A stretch of 64,000 bases of DNA from Gonium pectorale (Eukaryota; Chlorophyta; Chlorophyceae; Chlamydomonadales; Volvocaceae): NCBI GenBank assembly GCA_001584585.1, contig LSYV01000068.1:376204-440203 (forward strand). Reading direction: 5' to 3'. The notes beneath the pieces were generated by a model, which did no database searches, was not told where the DNA came from, and worked only from the letters and a program-made list of their open reading frames with translations. The position numbers and the translations under genes were made by a program. Shown here piece by piece: positions 23,801 to 35,415 of this stretch; the first letter of the stretch is position 1; every line of letters starts with the position of its first letter.

Positions 23801-26800
23801 CGCTCCTCCGCCCTGGCCGACCTGTACGAGCTGCTTCGGCAGTGGGAGGCGGCCACCGTGGACGCGGCGGCGGTGACGCTTGTGGAAACGGCCGGGCAGC
23901 AGGCCCTGCAGGGGCAGTCACAGCAGCAAGCGGAGGCGGCGGGGCAGGGGCAGCAGCAGGGAGGGTCCGGAGGCGGCGCAGAGGAAGGCGGGGAGGCGGG
24001 AGCGGGCGGCGGGGGCGCTGGGCGGCCCCCCGGCTTCTCGGCGGCCATGGAGCGGCTCCACAGCTACGTGCGCGGCTCGGTGATGGACGAGGCGGTGTGG
24101 CTGCTGCGGTGAGCGAGGGAGGCGGGCGGGCGGGCGGGGACGGCGCGGTCACACCTGACCTGCGTGATTCCTCTCCTGTGAGTGAGGTTGCAAGTACGGT
24201 ATGGCTCCAAGCCGGCAGCCATTCACAGAACAGTGTTGCCATGGCCCCGCTGACCCACTTGGGCGTGTAGCCCCATCCTAAGCGCGCCAGCCGCCAGTGT
24301 GTTGTCGCTTTGCGCGGTGATTTGGGTCGCGGGGCAAGGCAAGGCCAACCCGGGGGGGGGGCTGGCGCTGGACGCTTGCAAAGCTGCAACCCATATTAGT
24401 TGTGCACGCGGCCGGCCCGCCCGGCAGGCGACCCCAAGCGCCCTCCACGCGCCAGTGACCCACAGCCACCTCCCCGCGGATACGCGCACGCCTCCTTCCT
24501 GTTAACACTCTGCCATGCGGTACCGCGCTCTGTACTGCAGGTACGGCAATCCGTATCTCCAGGGCGTGGCCGCCTCCATCCTGGCCTACTGCGACACGCC
24601 CTCCGAGGTGACCTGGCTGGCGGCCGTGGCGGCGGTGCCCGCGGTGTCGCTGGCCATGTCGTCCAACCGCTACACGAGCCAGGCGGCCACGCGCCTGCTG
24701 TACAATCTCGCCAGGGGCGGGCCCGTGGCGCGCAGGGCGCTGGTTGGGGCCGGCGCCGTGACGGCGCTGATCTCGGTGCTCGCGACGGACAGGTGGGTGC
24801 AATGTGGGGGCCGGCCGTGTCATATTCTTATTGGTGCTCACAAGAAGTGCGAGAATTGTGAGAGGAATGTGGCTGAGGAGAGTGTCCATGAACCTGCCGG
24901 CCAACGTACTGCTCTCCGCCCACCCTGCAGTCCACACGCCCCAACCCCACCCCCCGCCCGCTATCACACCGCTGTCCACCCGCTCGTAATTTTCGCCCCA
25001 GCCCCGCGCCGTTGCCATTCCCCAACGCCCACACACCACCCACCTCTCGCCCTCACCGCAACCTCCCGTGTGCACCCCCTCCACCCCCACCCCTACGGGC
25101 GAACGCCGCTGGACGGGACGGGCGAACGCCGCTGGCGTCCAGCTGGCGTTTCTCTCTCAAACCTTGCCTCCACACAATCTCCCACCCCAACGCCCCTCCA
25201 CCCCTCACTCAGGCGGGAGTACGGCTACTGCCGCGATCGCGCCGCCGCCACGCTGGCACTGCTGCTGCGGGAGCCGGACGGTCGGGCGCTGCTGCTGCGC
25301 TACGGCCTGCCGCACCTGGTGGCCATCGTGTCGGGCGGGGGGCCGGGCGGCGCGGACCGCTGGGAGCAGCGAGACGCGGCCACGGTGCTGCTCAAGCTGG
25401 GGCTCAGCCTGGTGGGTGCCGAGGTTGGCGTAGGGCGGAACGGAAGTAGTTTGGGGCTGGGGGTAGGGGTCCGAACGCATGACTTCAGTTGAATCGCAAA
25501 ACAGGTTTGTGTGCGGGGCGTACAAGTAGAAGAGACGGATATCCCCGGGTGCGTACGAGTAGTAGCTGGGCAAGAAAGAAGAAACACAAGGGTCTCTACT
25601 GCCCACTGCGTTCGATGCCTGCGTGACGTGCATGCGGTTCGCGCTGTTGAACGGCTCTCAGCCGAAACACCCTGCGGCTGCTGCCGGCCGACCTCCTAAC
25701 TCCCTTACCCCGCCCCGCCCCGCGCCACATCGCCTTACAGGACGAGCTCCGCGGCCTGGGCCTCACCCCCGAGCTGCTCTTCCGCTACTGGTGCTGCAGC
25801 CGTGCCTGGCTGGAGGGGCGCGTGGACGACCCGGCGGCGGGGTACACGCCCGCCGAGAAGCAGGTGCGCGCTTTTGGGGCAGGGGGCAGACTTGCTACGG
25901 CTTTCGTCCGCTCTCAAGGACCAGCCACTGCTTGCAAACGTCCAGGACGCAACCGATGCTGCGTCTAGGGGCGCACGAGTCCATTTTCTTCTTACCGCAA
26001 GGCCTGCCCCCTCAGGTTTCGCGGCGCCCACACCCACCCAGGCGGCTGACGTCGCTCCCCTTGGTCCTCACACAGCCTCGCATGCTAGCCGCCTCTGCTA
26101 CCCCCCCCCTCGCCGTCCACCCTCTGCGCCGCCCTCAGGCCCGCCAGGCGGTGGCCCAGCTGGCTGCCGGCACGCTGACCGCCGCCGCCCTGGCTGGATT
26201 CATTGCGGAGCAAGACGCGGACCTGGAGCTGGGAGCCAATCTGCTGGACGCGGACCAGGACGACCCGTGGGACACCCGGGGTGAGCGGGCGGCGAAACGT
26301 TTCCAGGGGGGCAGGCGGGGAATGCCAGCAGCATCAGCCGTACCACGATCTGAACTAGTGAGGGCTACGGGACGCGGGTGGCGTGTGGGCTGGGTAGTCC
26401 TCCCAACGGCTGTGAGAGCCCCAAGCCCGCACCCATCTTCCGGTCCGCTTACCCGCCGCCGCCACCGCTGCTCTCGCAGCGCACCCCACCGAGGAGGCGG
26501 CTGCCGCCTGGCAGGCTGTTGAGGCGGCGGCTGCGGCGCACCTGGCGGCTAGCGCGCAGTCCAGCCTGGCGGAGCGGCAGGTGGGGGCGGGTCCGTACGG
26601 GATTTCGGCGGGGCAGGCGAGGAGGGTGTCCTTGCATGCACGGTAGCCCTCGTCATGGTGGCCCTCGTCAGAGTTGACACTGTGGGGCGAGGGGGTGAGG
26701 ACCCGCCGCGTCCCCAAACATGGCGCGCCCGGGGTATCGACTCCCTCCCGGCCTCATGGTGGAGCAGTCCGTGCGGGACCGCGCCCGGGCCGTCTCAATC

Positions 26801-27191
26801 CCTGTGTTGCCTGGTTGTGAGCCCCCAAAGGATTGAGCTACTGACATAAAGCGCTATCTAACGGCAAGCCTTCCGTTTGTGGGGTTTGCGTTCCTAGGCT
26901 GCGGAGGAGCAGCGGCGACGCGAGTCCGTGGCGGCCGCGGCGGCCGCGGCTGCGGAGGCGGCCGACGATGCTGATGAGGGGCCGGAGGAGCTGGGCCACG
27001 AGGAGGAGGAGGAGGAGGAGGAGGACGGCGAGGGGGAGCAGGAGGAGGAGGAGGTCGTGGACGAGGGGGAGGGCGATGAGGAGGACGTGGGCGAGGGGGA
27101 GGACGGGGAAGGTATGGAAAGCGCTGAAGGGTCTGAAAACCAGGACTCAGGGCCGCTGGGCGGCAGGAGTGGGGTGTCAGGCGGCAGGTAG
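20805..27191 (+). CDS. U-box/armadillo-repeat protein with N-terminal membrane anchor (E3 ligase-like)
   Basis: Predicted 832 residues from 12 exons: 20805-21516, 21768-21820, 22019-22048, 22358-22483, 22794-22893, 23742-24108, 24541-24792, 25213-25411, 25741-25863, 26139-26280, 26480-26580, 26898-27191. All splice phases match. Residues 25-45 (TYVAVSITAVTLAAASYLFYA) form one apolar membrane segment, followed by basic residues and a long disordered linker. The U-box is at about 254-318 (PDEFKDPISLN, VMLDPVVLCATGQVYEYSTL, WFRTGN, LCPKTN). It recruits ubiquitin-charged E2 enzymes without zinc. Armadillo-type helices follow at about 440-615 (LQGVAASILAYC, TSQAATRLLYNLARGG, VTALISVLATD, AAATLALLLREPDGRALLL). 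The tail is Glu-rich. U-box/ARM proteins in plants act as ubiquitin ligases; here the anchor suggests membrane-localised action, which is inference. Exon 1 joins through donor GTGAGG at 21517; if unspliced, it would end at 21533. Confidence 0.87.
23238..23261. repeat. Perfect 9-bp hairpin in an AT-rich intronic insert
   Basis: AATTTCGGG at 23238-23246 and CCCGAAATT at 23253-23261 form a perfect inverted repeat around CCAGAC. Related CCCCGAAATT or CCCCGGAAAT motifs recur near 23311 and 23550. All lie in the U-box gene intron 22894-23741, whose composition is AT-richer than its surroundings, as for a decayed insertion. Confidence 0.7.
23633..23690 (+). repeat. Dispersed intronic repeat, diverged copy 2
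   Basis: Carries TATGCGGTTCGGTGTCCG followed by a TTTCCCTTTCTTTACAAC pyrimidine run, matching the 30727-30826 copy. It lies about 50 bp upstream of an acceptor site in the U-box gene, in the sense direction. Confidence 0.55.
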
Positions 27192-29481
27192 TTTGCTGTG
27201 CAGCGGCAAGCAGGCGACACAGTTGAAAGCAAAGCGGAACCGCGCCGGCGGGACCTTGCGGCTACAACTAAAGCGATGGCGGCAGCCGGCATTGCCACCG
27301 CTCTTGTGCATATGCGTACATCATCATGTCTGGGCGCCAACGGCCAGGGTGAGTGTGTGCGAATGCAGCGTGCACCGTGCACCGAGCATGGCGTGAAGGG
27401 GGTGAGAGGAGCACCATAGTTGGCGACGGCGGTTCGCGAGGTGACAGTAATGGCGATGGGGGACCCAGTAAAAAGGAAACACTGCAAGTGGGGAGCCAGT
27501 GTGGCAGGCAGGGGCAAGGGTGCTATCCCCGGGGCAGCAGGCTGCGGGCATGCAGCTGAAGTTAGCATGCCTGTAGCCGGTACAGACTCGGGTGTGTGTA
27601 GGCCAGTGCACGGCGCGTGCGCCATAGTGGTTCATTGCGTGAGTTCGTGCAAAGTGGCGAGCATGGTACTATGCACCGTACTTGACGATGCATTACCAAA
27701 ATATGCTTGGTTGTGGGTTACACCGCGTTCAGGCAGGGTGCGGGTGCGGCCGGCAGAATGGCTACTCTATGGCAGGGGATACCGTAAACGGGAAGTCGGT
27801 GCTTGGCAGGCCGACAAACCGCGAGGAGCGTGGAACATGCATTACCGTAATCTTGAAATGTGAAGCGGCCCCACGGGTCGGACGGCCTTGGGCAATATGC
27901 CGCGTTGTGTCTTACCGTGATGCAAGCACCTGGAAGTGCTCACAGTAGGATGTATGCCTGTAAGATTATGACAGCTCTGCTATGTAATCCGGTGCGTGCT
28001 CAGGGAGCTCGGGACTCATGGGAATGTTTCCCCTTGCTGCTGCCTTCCCGCACCTCAGCCACCCCTGGACTTACGTATGATGGTTTCCGCAATTTGGTAT
28101 AGCTCATCCAGCGGCAAGGTGTGGCTACGTACGGGACTAACGGGGTAGCTTTGGGGAAACCGTGAACGCCTCCATTGGCGGCATAAGCGTCCGGGGGACA
28201 TTGCAGGGAGCAGCATGAATTTGCGATAGAAGCTGGCCTGGACCGTTAGTTATCGGTAGGCTTGCTGAGCCCTTCATACCGCGTGTTAGGTCCTCGTCCC
28301 AAAGAGCCAAGTGCCCTGGACGCGGCCCCGCACCGACACGGGTACGCGCCGCGTTGGGTTGATGGGTTCGCCCGTTGGCTGTGCAGGGCGCGCCCGGAGG
28401 CGTCGCTCCCCTGGCGGAGGGAGCTGCGGTGGTGGGCCGCATGGCGCGGTGTAGCGGGAGCATGATGCCCAACATTTGAGGCGCTCCGGCATGGGACAAT
28501 AGCTGGTTTGCTTAACCTTGAGCATAACCTTGAGGTGGGTGCTGTCTCAAAGTCGGGCAAAATGGCCCCGGTGTGATCTTAGAGCATAGAGGACAAGGAG
28601 AGCATGGGCGAAAGGGCCACTTGTGCCGCTTATGGTGTTTGAGCGACAGCAAGGCTGCACAACGCCATGTGGAAATGCAGACAGGGAATCCGGTGCGACA
28701 CAGCGCATGCGCACTTAACAAGTAATAAGCTGCAGACCACTCGCCATCGCGTTCGGTCCTTCGTCAGGCTGCCCTACATCACACCCGCCGGTGCACCGCG
28801 CAGACCCACACGCACCGCGGCGCCAGCCCCCATTCTGGGGCGCCGCGCTCTGGAAGGTAGCAGCCCCCAAAGGCGCACACGCCAAGAAACAAGAAGCAGC
28901 ACCCAACTAACCCCCTACCCACATGCAGGCACAACCGGCCGTTCGACTGGCGGGACGAACTCCGTCGGAAGGCTCGCATTGAGGGGCGGGGGGCCGTCGG
29001 CGCTCGGACGTGTCAAGCCCGAGAGCGCCGTCACCGCGCCTTCGCCCGAGCTACGCTCACGCACCCAGGGACCTCGTCCGCTGGCTTCCGTGTCCACCCG
29101 CGGTCATCTTTCCCAGACCCAACAACCCAGCAGGTTCACCCGTTCGCATGTTGCTATGCCAGGGGTCGCGGGCCTCAAAAGAAGCCCACGCCCACGTCCG
29201 TAAGCCAACCCCCGCACAACCGACCCGCACTGCTCTGCGGTCCTGTGTCTGAGCAAGAACTGGTCCGAAGCCCAGATCTGCGCCTCAGGGTCCGGGCCGG
29301 CCGGCGAGCGCGAGCAGCGGCGAGGGGCGCCCGTTGCCGCCAGCACGCCCCCAGAGCGCCCCGGCACTGCGGCAGGCGGCTCCGCCACTCCGACAGCCGC
29401 CAGGCATCCGCGACATCGCGGTGTCGCGGTAGACTTCAGCACCGCTGCCGCAACCGCATCCACCACCGCCGTGGCCGCTGC
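27192..29481. other. Convergent intergenic region, no gene supported
   Basis: This is the 3' flank of the U-box gene and of the ATP synthase gamma gene. It contains the TGTAA motifs near 27960. Open frames in 28660-29200 are Arg/Pro-rich, overlap on both strands and show no splice or family signature, so I do not call them. Confidence 0.5.
27959..27963 (+). promoter_or_regulatory. Candidate TGTAA polyadenylation signal of the U-box gene
   Basis: First TGTAA on the plus strand after the stop at 27191, 768 nt downstream. A second lies at 27983-27987. TGTAA is the usual poly(A) signal in volvocine algae. Its use here is inferred from position only. Confidence 0.4.
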
Positions 29482-32400
29482 TTACGCGTCCATGAGGGCG
29501 CTGGCTCCGGCAATGATCTCGATGAGCTCCGTGGTAATGGTGGCCTGGCGCTTGCTGTGGGGAGGAGATGGCAGGGCGGGGCAAGGGGTTTGATAAGCAA
29601 GATCAGATAGCAACGGGCTGGAACACACCCGTCCACCCGCCGCAGGGCGGAGCGGGGGGCATCGCCGTGCAGCCTCGTCCATCTCTCGTCCGGTACCGCA
29701 GGGCGAGAAGGTACGAATCGCGTCCCGTACTGTGAACCCTCAATACATACCTACAGACACGCGAACCTGTGCCTCGTCCCAGCCCATCAATATAGCTTAG
29801 TTCGCGCCAGCCCGCCTCCATCACCACCTACCGGTTGTACTCGAGCGTCAGCTTGCCCAGCATCTCGCCGGCGCTCTTGGTGGAGTTCTCCATGGCGCTC
29901 ATGCGGCTGGCGTGCTCGCTGCAGTTGTTCTCGAGCATGGCGTTGTACAGGGTCTGGGAGAGGGCAGGGCGGCGGGGGCCGAGGGGTTCCGGGTTGAGCT
30001 TGAGGTTCGCCCGGCGTCTGGCAGCGGAGTCTCGGGGCTAGGGCGCGCGGCGCAGCACGCAGGCCCGTACAGCGCAGCGCAGAACTTTGGGTGCAGTTGC
30101 GGCAGGCCGGCAGGCGACGCGGCTGTAGCGTTCTGGAGGAGCGGTCGAAGAGGCCGGTTCAGCCAGAGGTCACTCCCGTACACCCGAGCGACATCTCGGC
30201 GTGAGCGCTACCACCCTGGCTGCACGTGCCGTCCGCCGCCCCAGTCCATTCCTCCCCGCGCGCTCCCCTCCTCACCGCCGCCAGCTGGAACTCGGCCAGG
30301 TCGCGCATCACATCGGAGCGCTCGTGCGTGGCCTCGATCTCGTAGGCGTCCAGCCGGTTGCCGCTCGGCTCCGTCAGCTGCTTCTCCAGCGTCTGAGGGC
30401 GAGGAGGGAAGGTTATTCAGTCTGTGGGCAAAAGCTGACTGGTGACCGTCGAGCAGAGAATCGTTGACCCAGGCATACCAGAGCCGCGAGGAGGGAGAGG
30501 AGGGACGGGGCAGAGGCGCAGGGGTCAAGGAGAAGCACTCGTGCTACGGGGCCAGAGAAACTATAATCGTACAGCAGACGCGTATGTGAGTGTGGGGCCG
30601 ACCCAATGTGCTGGGTACAACGACGTGTCGGCGGACAGGCACGGGCCCCGATACGTTGGAAATGTGCCATTGCCCGCCAGGCGGCAGTGTGCTCGGCCCT
30701 GCCCCCCTCCCCCCGCAACCCCGCCTTCAAACTCCACCAAGACCGCCGTTCACCCTATTACTGGGGATGCGATTCGGTGTCTGCGACGCGACCCGTTTCC
30801 GTTTCTTTACTACCCCCCCCCCCAAGCTTCAGCTGATAGCACCGAAGCGGCCGAGCTGCCTGTGGAGAACACCTGCCGGGCACAGGTAAGCTGCCGCAGG
30901 AGACTTCCCGATGCCTGGCTTCGGTCAGTCAAGGAGCAAGCTGCTCGACGACCTGTGCTATGCTGCCTCACTCAAAAGGCAGTTCGGGCGGCGCCTGGGG
31001 TCACAACTCTGTCATCAATGACAGGAGGGACCATCCTCGCCCGCCCCTATGTGCTCTGCATAAGAAACGCCACCCGGCGCCGCAGCTCTGGTCCGGCTGC
31101 TCTCCAGGGTCGCTGCTTCCCGCACTAAGACCCACACTGAAGGGGGACCGACGGCATAGAGGGTGTTTGGCAGCTTGGTGGCCACCCGCACCCGTCGCGT
31201 CCGGGGACCCAAGCTCGCAGCGCCCCAGCGAGCCTAGCTGCGGACACGCCGGCCCCTGCCACATGCTGTCTCCTGGCCTCCGACCGCGACCGCAGGAGAA
31301 TGACGAGCCGGGCGTGCTGACGACCCCACGGTGCTCTGCACCAGCCGCTCGCCACTGCGGCCGCGGCCGTCGACAGCTGAGCGGCCAGCCCCTGGCTCCG
31401 CTGCCGGGCATGAAGACGGTGGGTGTCGCTCCGGCATACGTGTTGGCAACGCACGGTCGTTGAGGCCGCCGGCACCATGCTGCTGCTGCTGGTGGCAGCG
31501 ACGTCGCCGTCACCCGCCCGCCTCCACAGCTGCCACCGCTGGCCGCTGTTGCACGAAGTGGACCTGAATCCGATAGCTTTGGCAGCCGATGTTAATGCTG
31601 CTGCTACAGCCGCCTCCGACGATGCGCAGCGCAAGCGCGCTGCGGCGATGCCCGCTGCCGCAACCAGCCTAGCGGCTACCTCGGTGCCTCGGGAGGTCGG
31701 TTGAATCCCGCAGTTGGCTCACTCCGACCGGGCCTTCTTAGAACTAGAGATTTGGATGTGCCACTAATAGTGATCTAGGGGGTTGCCGATGCGCTCGCGT
31801 CAGAGGCCACCATGCACGCACACTCCTCTTCTCGCCGATGCCGCTTGCGACTCTGGCCTCAATCTCGCCTCACTGCCTTTACCTCACCCAAACCCGCCTG
31901 CTACCCGTAATGTCAGCGTTCCCCGCCCACCCCACCCGCCTCAGCTCGAACTGGCACCCAGAAACCTTTTTCGGCACTCTCCCGCTCCCCAGCTGCCCAC
32001 CTCGGGGTTCAGCACCGTGGCCAGCGTGGGCTTGAACGAGATAGCGGAGCGGAACTTGTTGAACAGCACCCGCACCACCTCGGGGTTGCTCTTCAGCAGC
32101 TCCTCAGTAATGAGGGCAGCCTGCGGGTTGGCGACGACCGCGCGTGGGGCCACCATGCGGGTACATTACATGTAGGGCGGTGCTCGGGCCTTTGCTGCCC
32201 GATCTGACCCCCGCCAAGGCGTCGAAGGTGAACCCCCGAGCTTTCAGGCAACCCCTGGACCCCGGAGTTAGACCCCCCACAGACCCCTTCGAAACCATCG
32301 GCCTCCCTCACCTGGGCGAAGGTCACGCGGACCTTGTAGGTCTCCGCGAATGCGTGCGTGAACAGGCGGCCCTCCGCGCGCATGAGCTGCGAGCGGCCCT

Positions 32401-33292
32401 TGTCACCGATGGACACGAGCTTGGTTGTGCCCTCCTCGACTGCCGGACGCAAACACACACACAAACCACCCCCATCAGAACTGCTATTGGCTGTTTGTGT
32501 TTGCAGAATTGTTCAGGTAGCGTAGGGGAGAAGGAGGGGTTTGCGCCGACGCCACACGACGGGGGACGCACCTGACGTCGGGTCGAGCTTCAGCAGCGCG
32601 CGTGTGTACTTGGTGATGTTGGAGTTCAGGCCACCGCAGAGACCCCTGTCAGAGGTCACAGCGACCGTCACGCCAGCCTTGCCCTCCACACCTGTTGCGA
32701 GGGAATGGTTCCGTGAGCGGATGCCGTCGAAGACTACTCACAAAGCCCAGCGCCCTCCAACGCACCGGGGAAATCCCCGAAGAGCCGCACGAACGGGTTG
32801 ACGATACCGCGGGACTGCTCCACAGCGACCTGCGCGTTCTTCATTTTCGAGGCGGCCACCATCTTCATGGCCTTCGTGATCTTCCCGATGTTCTTGATAG
32901 CGCGAATACGCTGCTTGACTGCGAGCGGGAACGGGAAATGCCCGACAGGGATAATCGCCGTGACGATGCCGACGACACCAGGACAGCAGCCAGCCCCGCT
33001 CCGCAATGAACCATAATAAGTATCCAGGCCTTTCGAGGCGAAACAAGTTCAGTTCCGCGGGGAAGCCGCGACGCACCAGCTTGATTGGAGGCATGGCGAA
33101 CACCGTCCGTGACGAAGGCGCTGCACGTGCAAAGAGCCGCGGATCAGCATAGTTGGTAACCATTGATCCGGTGTCCAGGGCATCCTACTTGGTAAGCGCC
33201 TCCCCGCCAGCGGTCTTGGCAGCGCTGAATCCCAGCTCGGCAGCCCCTACAAGGCGCTGCCCCAACAGGGTCGCCGCAGTGCGTAGAGCCAT
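29482..33292 (-). CDS. ATP3: Mitochondrial ATP synthase F1 gamma subunit (9 exons)
   Basis: Gamma is the central rotor shaft of F1-ATPase in the mitochondrial matrix. It turns inside the alpha3beta3 head and couples proton flow to ATP synthesis. Predicted 326 residues from exons 33292-33189, 33120-33077, 32918-32766, 32691-32572, 32439-32312, 32120-32001, 30392-30276, 29953-29832 and 29554-29482, all in matching phase. Residues 1-50 (MALRTAATLLGQRLVGAAEL and so on) are Arg/Ala/Leu-rich without acidic residues early, as in a mitochondrial transit peptide. The mature N-terminus has VKQRIRAIKNIGKITKAMKM. The middle has VTSDRGLCGGLNSNI. The C-terminus has RMSAMENSTKSAGEMLGKL and RQATITTELIEIIAGASAL. 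The chloroplast gamma's regulatory two-cysteine insert is absent, which supports the mitochondrial form. Intron 6 is unusually long (about 1.6 kb) and carries a dispersed repeat. Exon 2 is only 44 nt and belongs to the transit-peptide region. Confidence 0.95.
30727..30826 (+). repeat. Dispersed intronic repeat, copy 3 (best preserved)
   Basis: About 100 bp homologous to 16163-16256: AGACCGCCGTTCACC, then GGGATGCGATTCGGTGTC, then GCGACGCGACCCGTTTCC, ending in poly-C. It lies in the 1.6-kb intron 6 of the ATP synthase gamma gene, antisense to it. Confidence 0.75.
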
Positions 33293-35415
33293 TGTGGCGA
33301 TGGACGCAGCTCGGCGAATGCAGCCCGAGTCCTGGGGCTGTTCTATAACAAAAATACGGCAACAGAGTTAGTCTCTATTTACCAAAATACGCAAGCTATA
33401 TCAGTGTACGCCACCAGTAAGATTCTGTTATACAAACTCTTACGTGCCGAGGTCGGGTCTAGTGAAGAAGCAGTTCAAGCTGCAACAAAGCTGACATACA
33501 CCCCTGAAAACGTTGCAGTAACAGAATATTTATGGTTCAAGTGACCTCCTGGCCGCAATGAAGGGCTTGGAAAGGAGACCGACCCAGGGGGCTGCGAGAA
33601 CGAAACACACACAAACTGTGTTGACTGCAAGTCATGGCCCGTATAGTGACGTCAAGCAGAACCTGATGTCTTTCGTTTCTTCATATGAGGGGGAGCGGGA
33701 AGAAGGTAGGGCTTAAGTTTGGATGAAATCCGGTACATCGTCGTAGGCAAGTGTTGATCAGCCCTATCCGCCCAAGATCAGCCTGTTCAGCACACTTGTA
33801 GGGAGCAATTACATGCAAGAATAGCAGCTGGGTGTCCTGGGGTGTCAGCTGAAAAGAGGAACGAAGCCGTGGACACGGTTTACACACGGTGCACGCACCT
33901 GCAGACGGATGGACGACAGCTCCACTTTTAATCATGTCCGACGCAGCCGCATTGTGACGAACTACCAGTCGCCATTCGCAGGAGCGGGCGTATCTGGCAG
34001 TATGGCATTGAAGGCTTTTCGGCGTTCGGGCAAGTGGTGACACTGGTGAGTACCGCATGACCCAACCGTTGCGCTTACCCGTGCACGCTTGCGAGCGTCC
34101 GGCGCCCACAGACGTCGACGGTTTGGACTAGGCCGTTGAGCTGCTCATATGTACCAGTCCAGTACTAGTGGCGTGTGGCCCAGTCCCACACTCCGCATTG
34201 GGATTCACCGGCAAAAGCAAGGCACGAGGAGACGAAGGCACACTCAGCAAAACTACATTCTGTATTGGTCACTCCAACTCACAGCTGCATCGGTCCAATC
34301 CCCACCAGCCTCCATTGTATACCATGTACGCCTTCAGTCCACAGCCGTGGATATCCCCCATTTCACGTGTACGGCGTGTGCTGTGTGCGGGCGTATGCAT
34401 ACTGGGAGTGAAGGTCGCTGGGGCTAAAATGATAGTAGCGGCCGTTGCGGGCGGACAGCAGCTCTGACGGGCGAGAAGTACAGCTGACTGTGAGGCCCAT
34501 GTGGACTGTAGTGTGTAGTCTGCCGGTGGTGGGGCCGGGCTCTGCTGGCCAGGAAGCAACCGGCTTCCCGACCTGGGGGGTGACGCCACATGTCATGGGT
34601 TCAGCAGGGAGGTGCCGAACGTTGCTGCTGCTGCGGAGGCGGCGGCGCCGACTCCCGCCTACTTCGTGGACGCTTTGTGACGCTTTCAGTACGTTTTTTT
34701 TTCTGTGGAAAGGTTACAGGCGGAGAGGCGTTTCCCGCTCAAGCAAGCCGACCGATCCTTGTGGAGCCTGTTGCTAGTTGACAGTGTAAACGGTTGCACT
34801 TGCTGCGCTTCAGCGCTTCGCAAACGACAGAAGACACGTAGGAGGGCAGGATTAGGGCTGCTGCAGCCCCGGAAGCGTCTTATGCGGTGCCGAAGAAATG
34901 CGTGGGAACGTCGCTACGTGTCAAACCCTTACCATCTTTGCTTCGTACGACATGTATGGCAACCTGTATGGCACACGGATCATTGAACCACAGCGAACCT
35001 GCGTAACCGAACCGCAACGCCTAGCTAAGCGTCGCACAGGAGCGTTACGTGACGACCGGTTGTATCCAGCACATAACGGCCGCCTTGGGCCAGCCCTCCA
35101 CCGCGCTTCTGAGAGTACTTTATATGCCATGTGTCAATTGTGAACCGATACTCCATATCGGGCACCTTAGACCCAGCCAGGCGCCCGAAAACCTTCCCTT
35201 CCGGCCTCGGACGATCTTTTACATACAAGCCATCTGGCAAAACGCGCAGCCTTCCTACTGCGTGCAGAAAGCCCAGTGCCGCACAGTAGACGCAGCGTCG
35301 GACGCAATCCCGTCCCGTGGGTCCCTTTTCCGGGACGGCCTTTCGCCAATCCCAGCTCCGCATGCCCGATCCAGCTCTGCGCAGCGCACTCTGCAAGTAT
35401 ATTGGGGGCGTGTAG
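33293..35415. other. Divergent intergenic region, no gene seen
   Basis: The region lies between the start codons of the gamma-subunit gene (minus) and the CxxC-module gene (plus) and should hold both promoters. It is AT-richer near 33340-33550, next to the gamma gene, which fits a promoter and 5' UTR. No conserved coding or RNA signal was recognised. Confidence 0.55.

Noticed and set aside
28667..29203. 178-codon + strand frame downstream of the U-box gene
   Set aside because: Arg/Pro-rich, overlapped by open frames on the other strand, with no splice, homology or promoter signal.
34149..34777. Cluster of short open frames before the CxxC-module gene
   Set aside because: Overlapping on both strands and not conserved-looking. 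More likely promoter or intergenic DNA.
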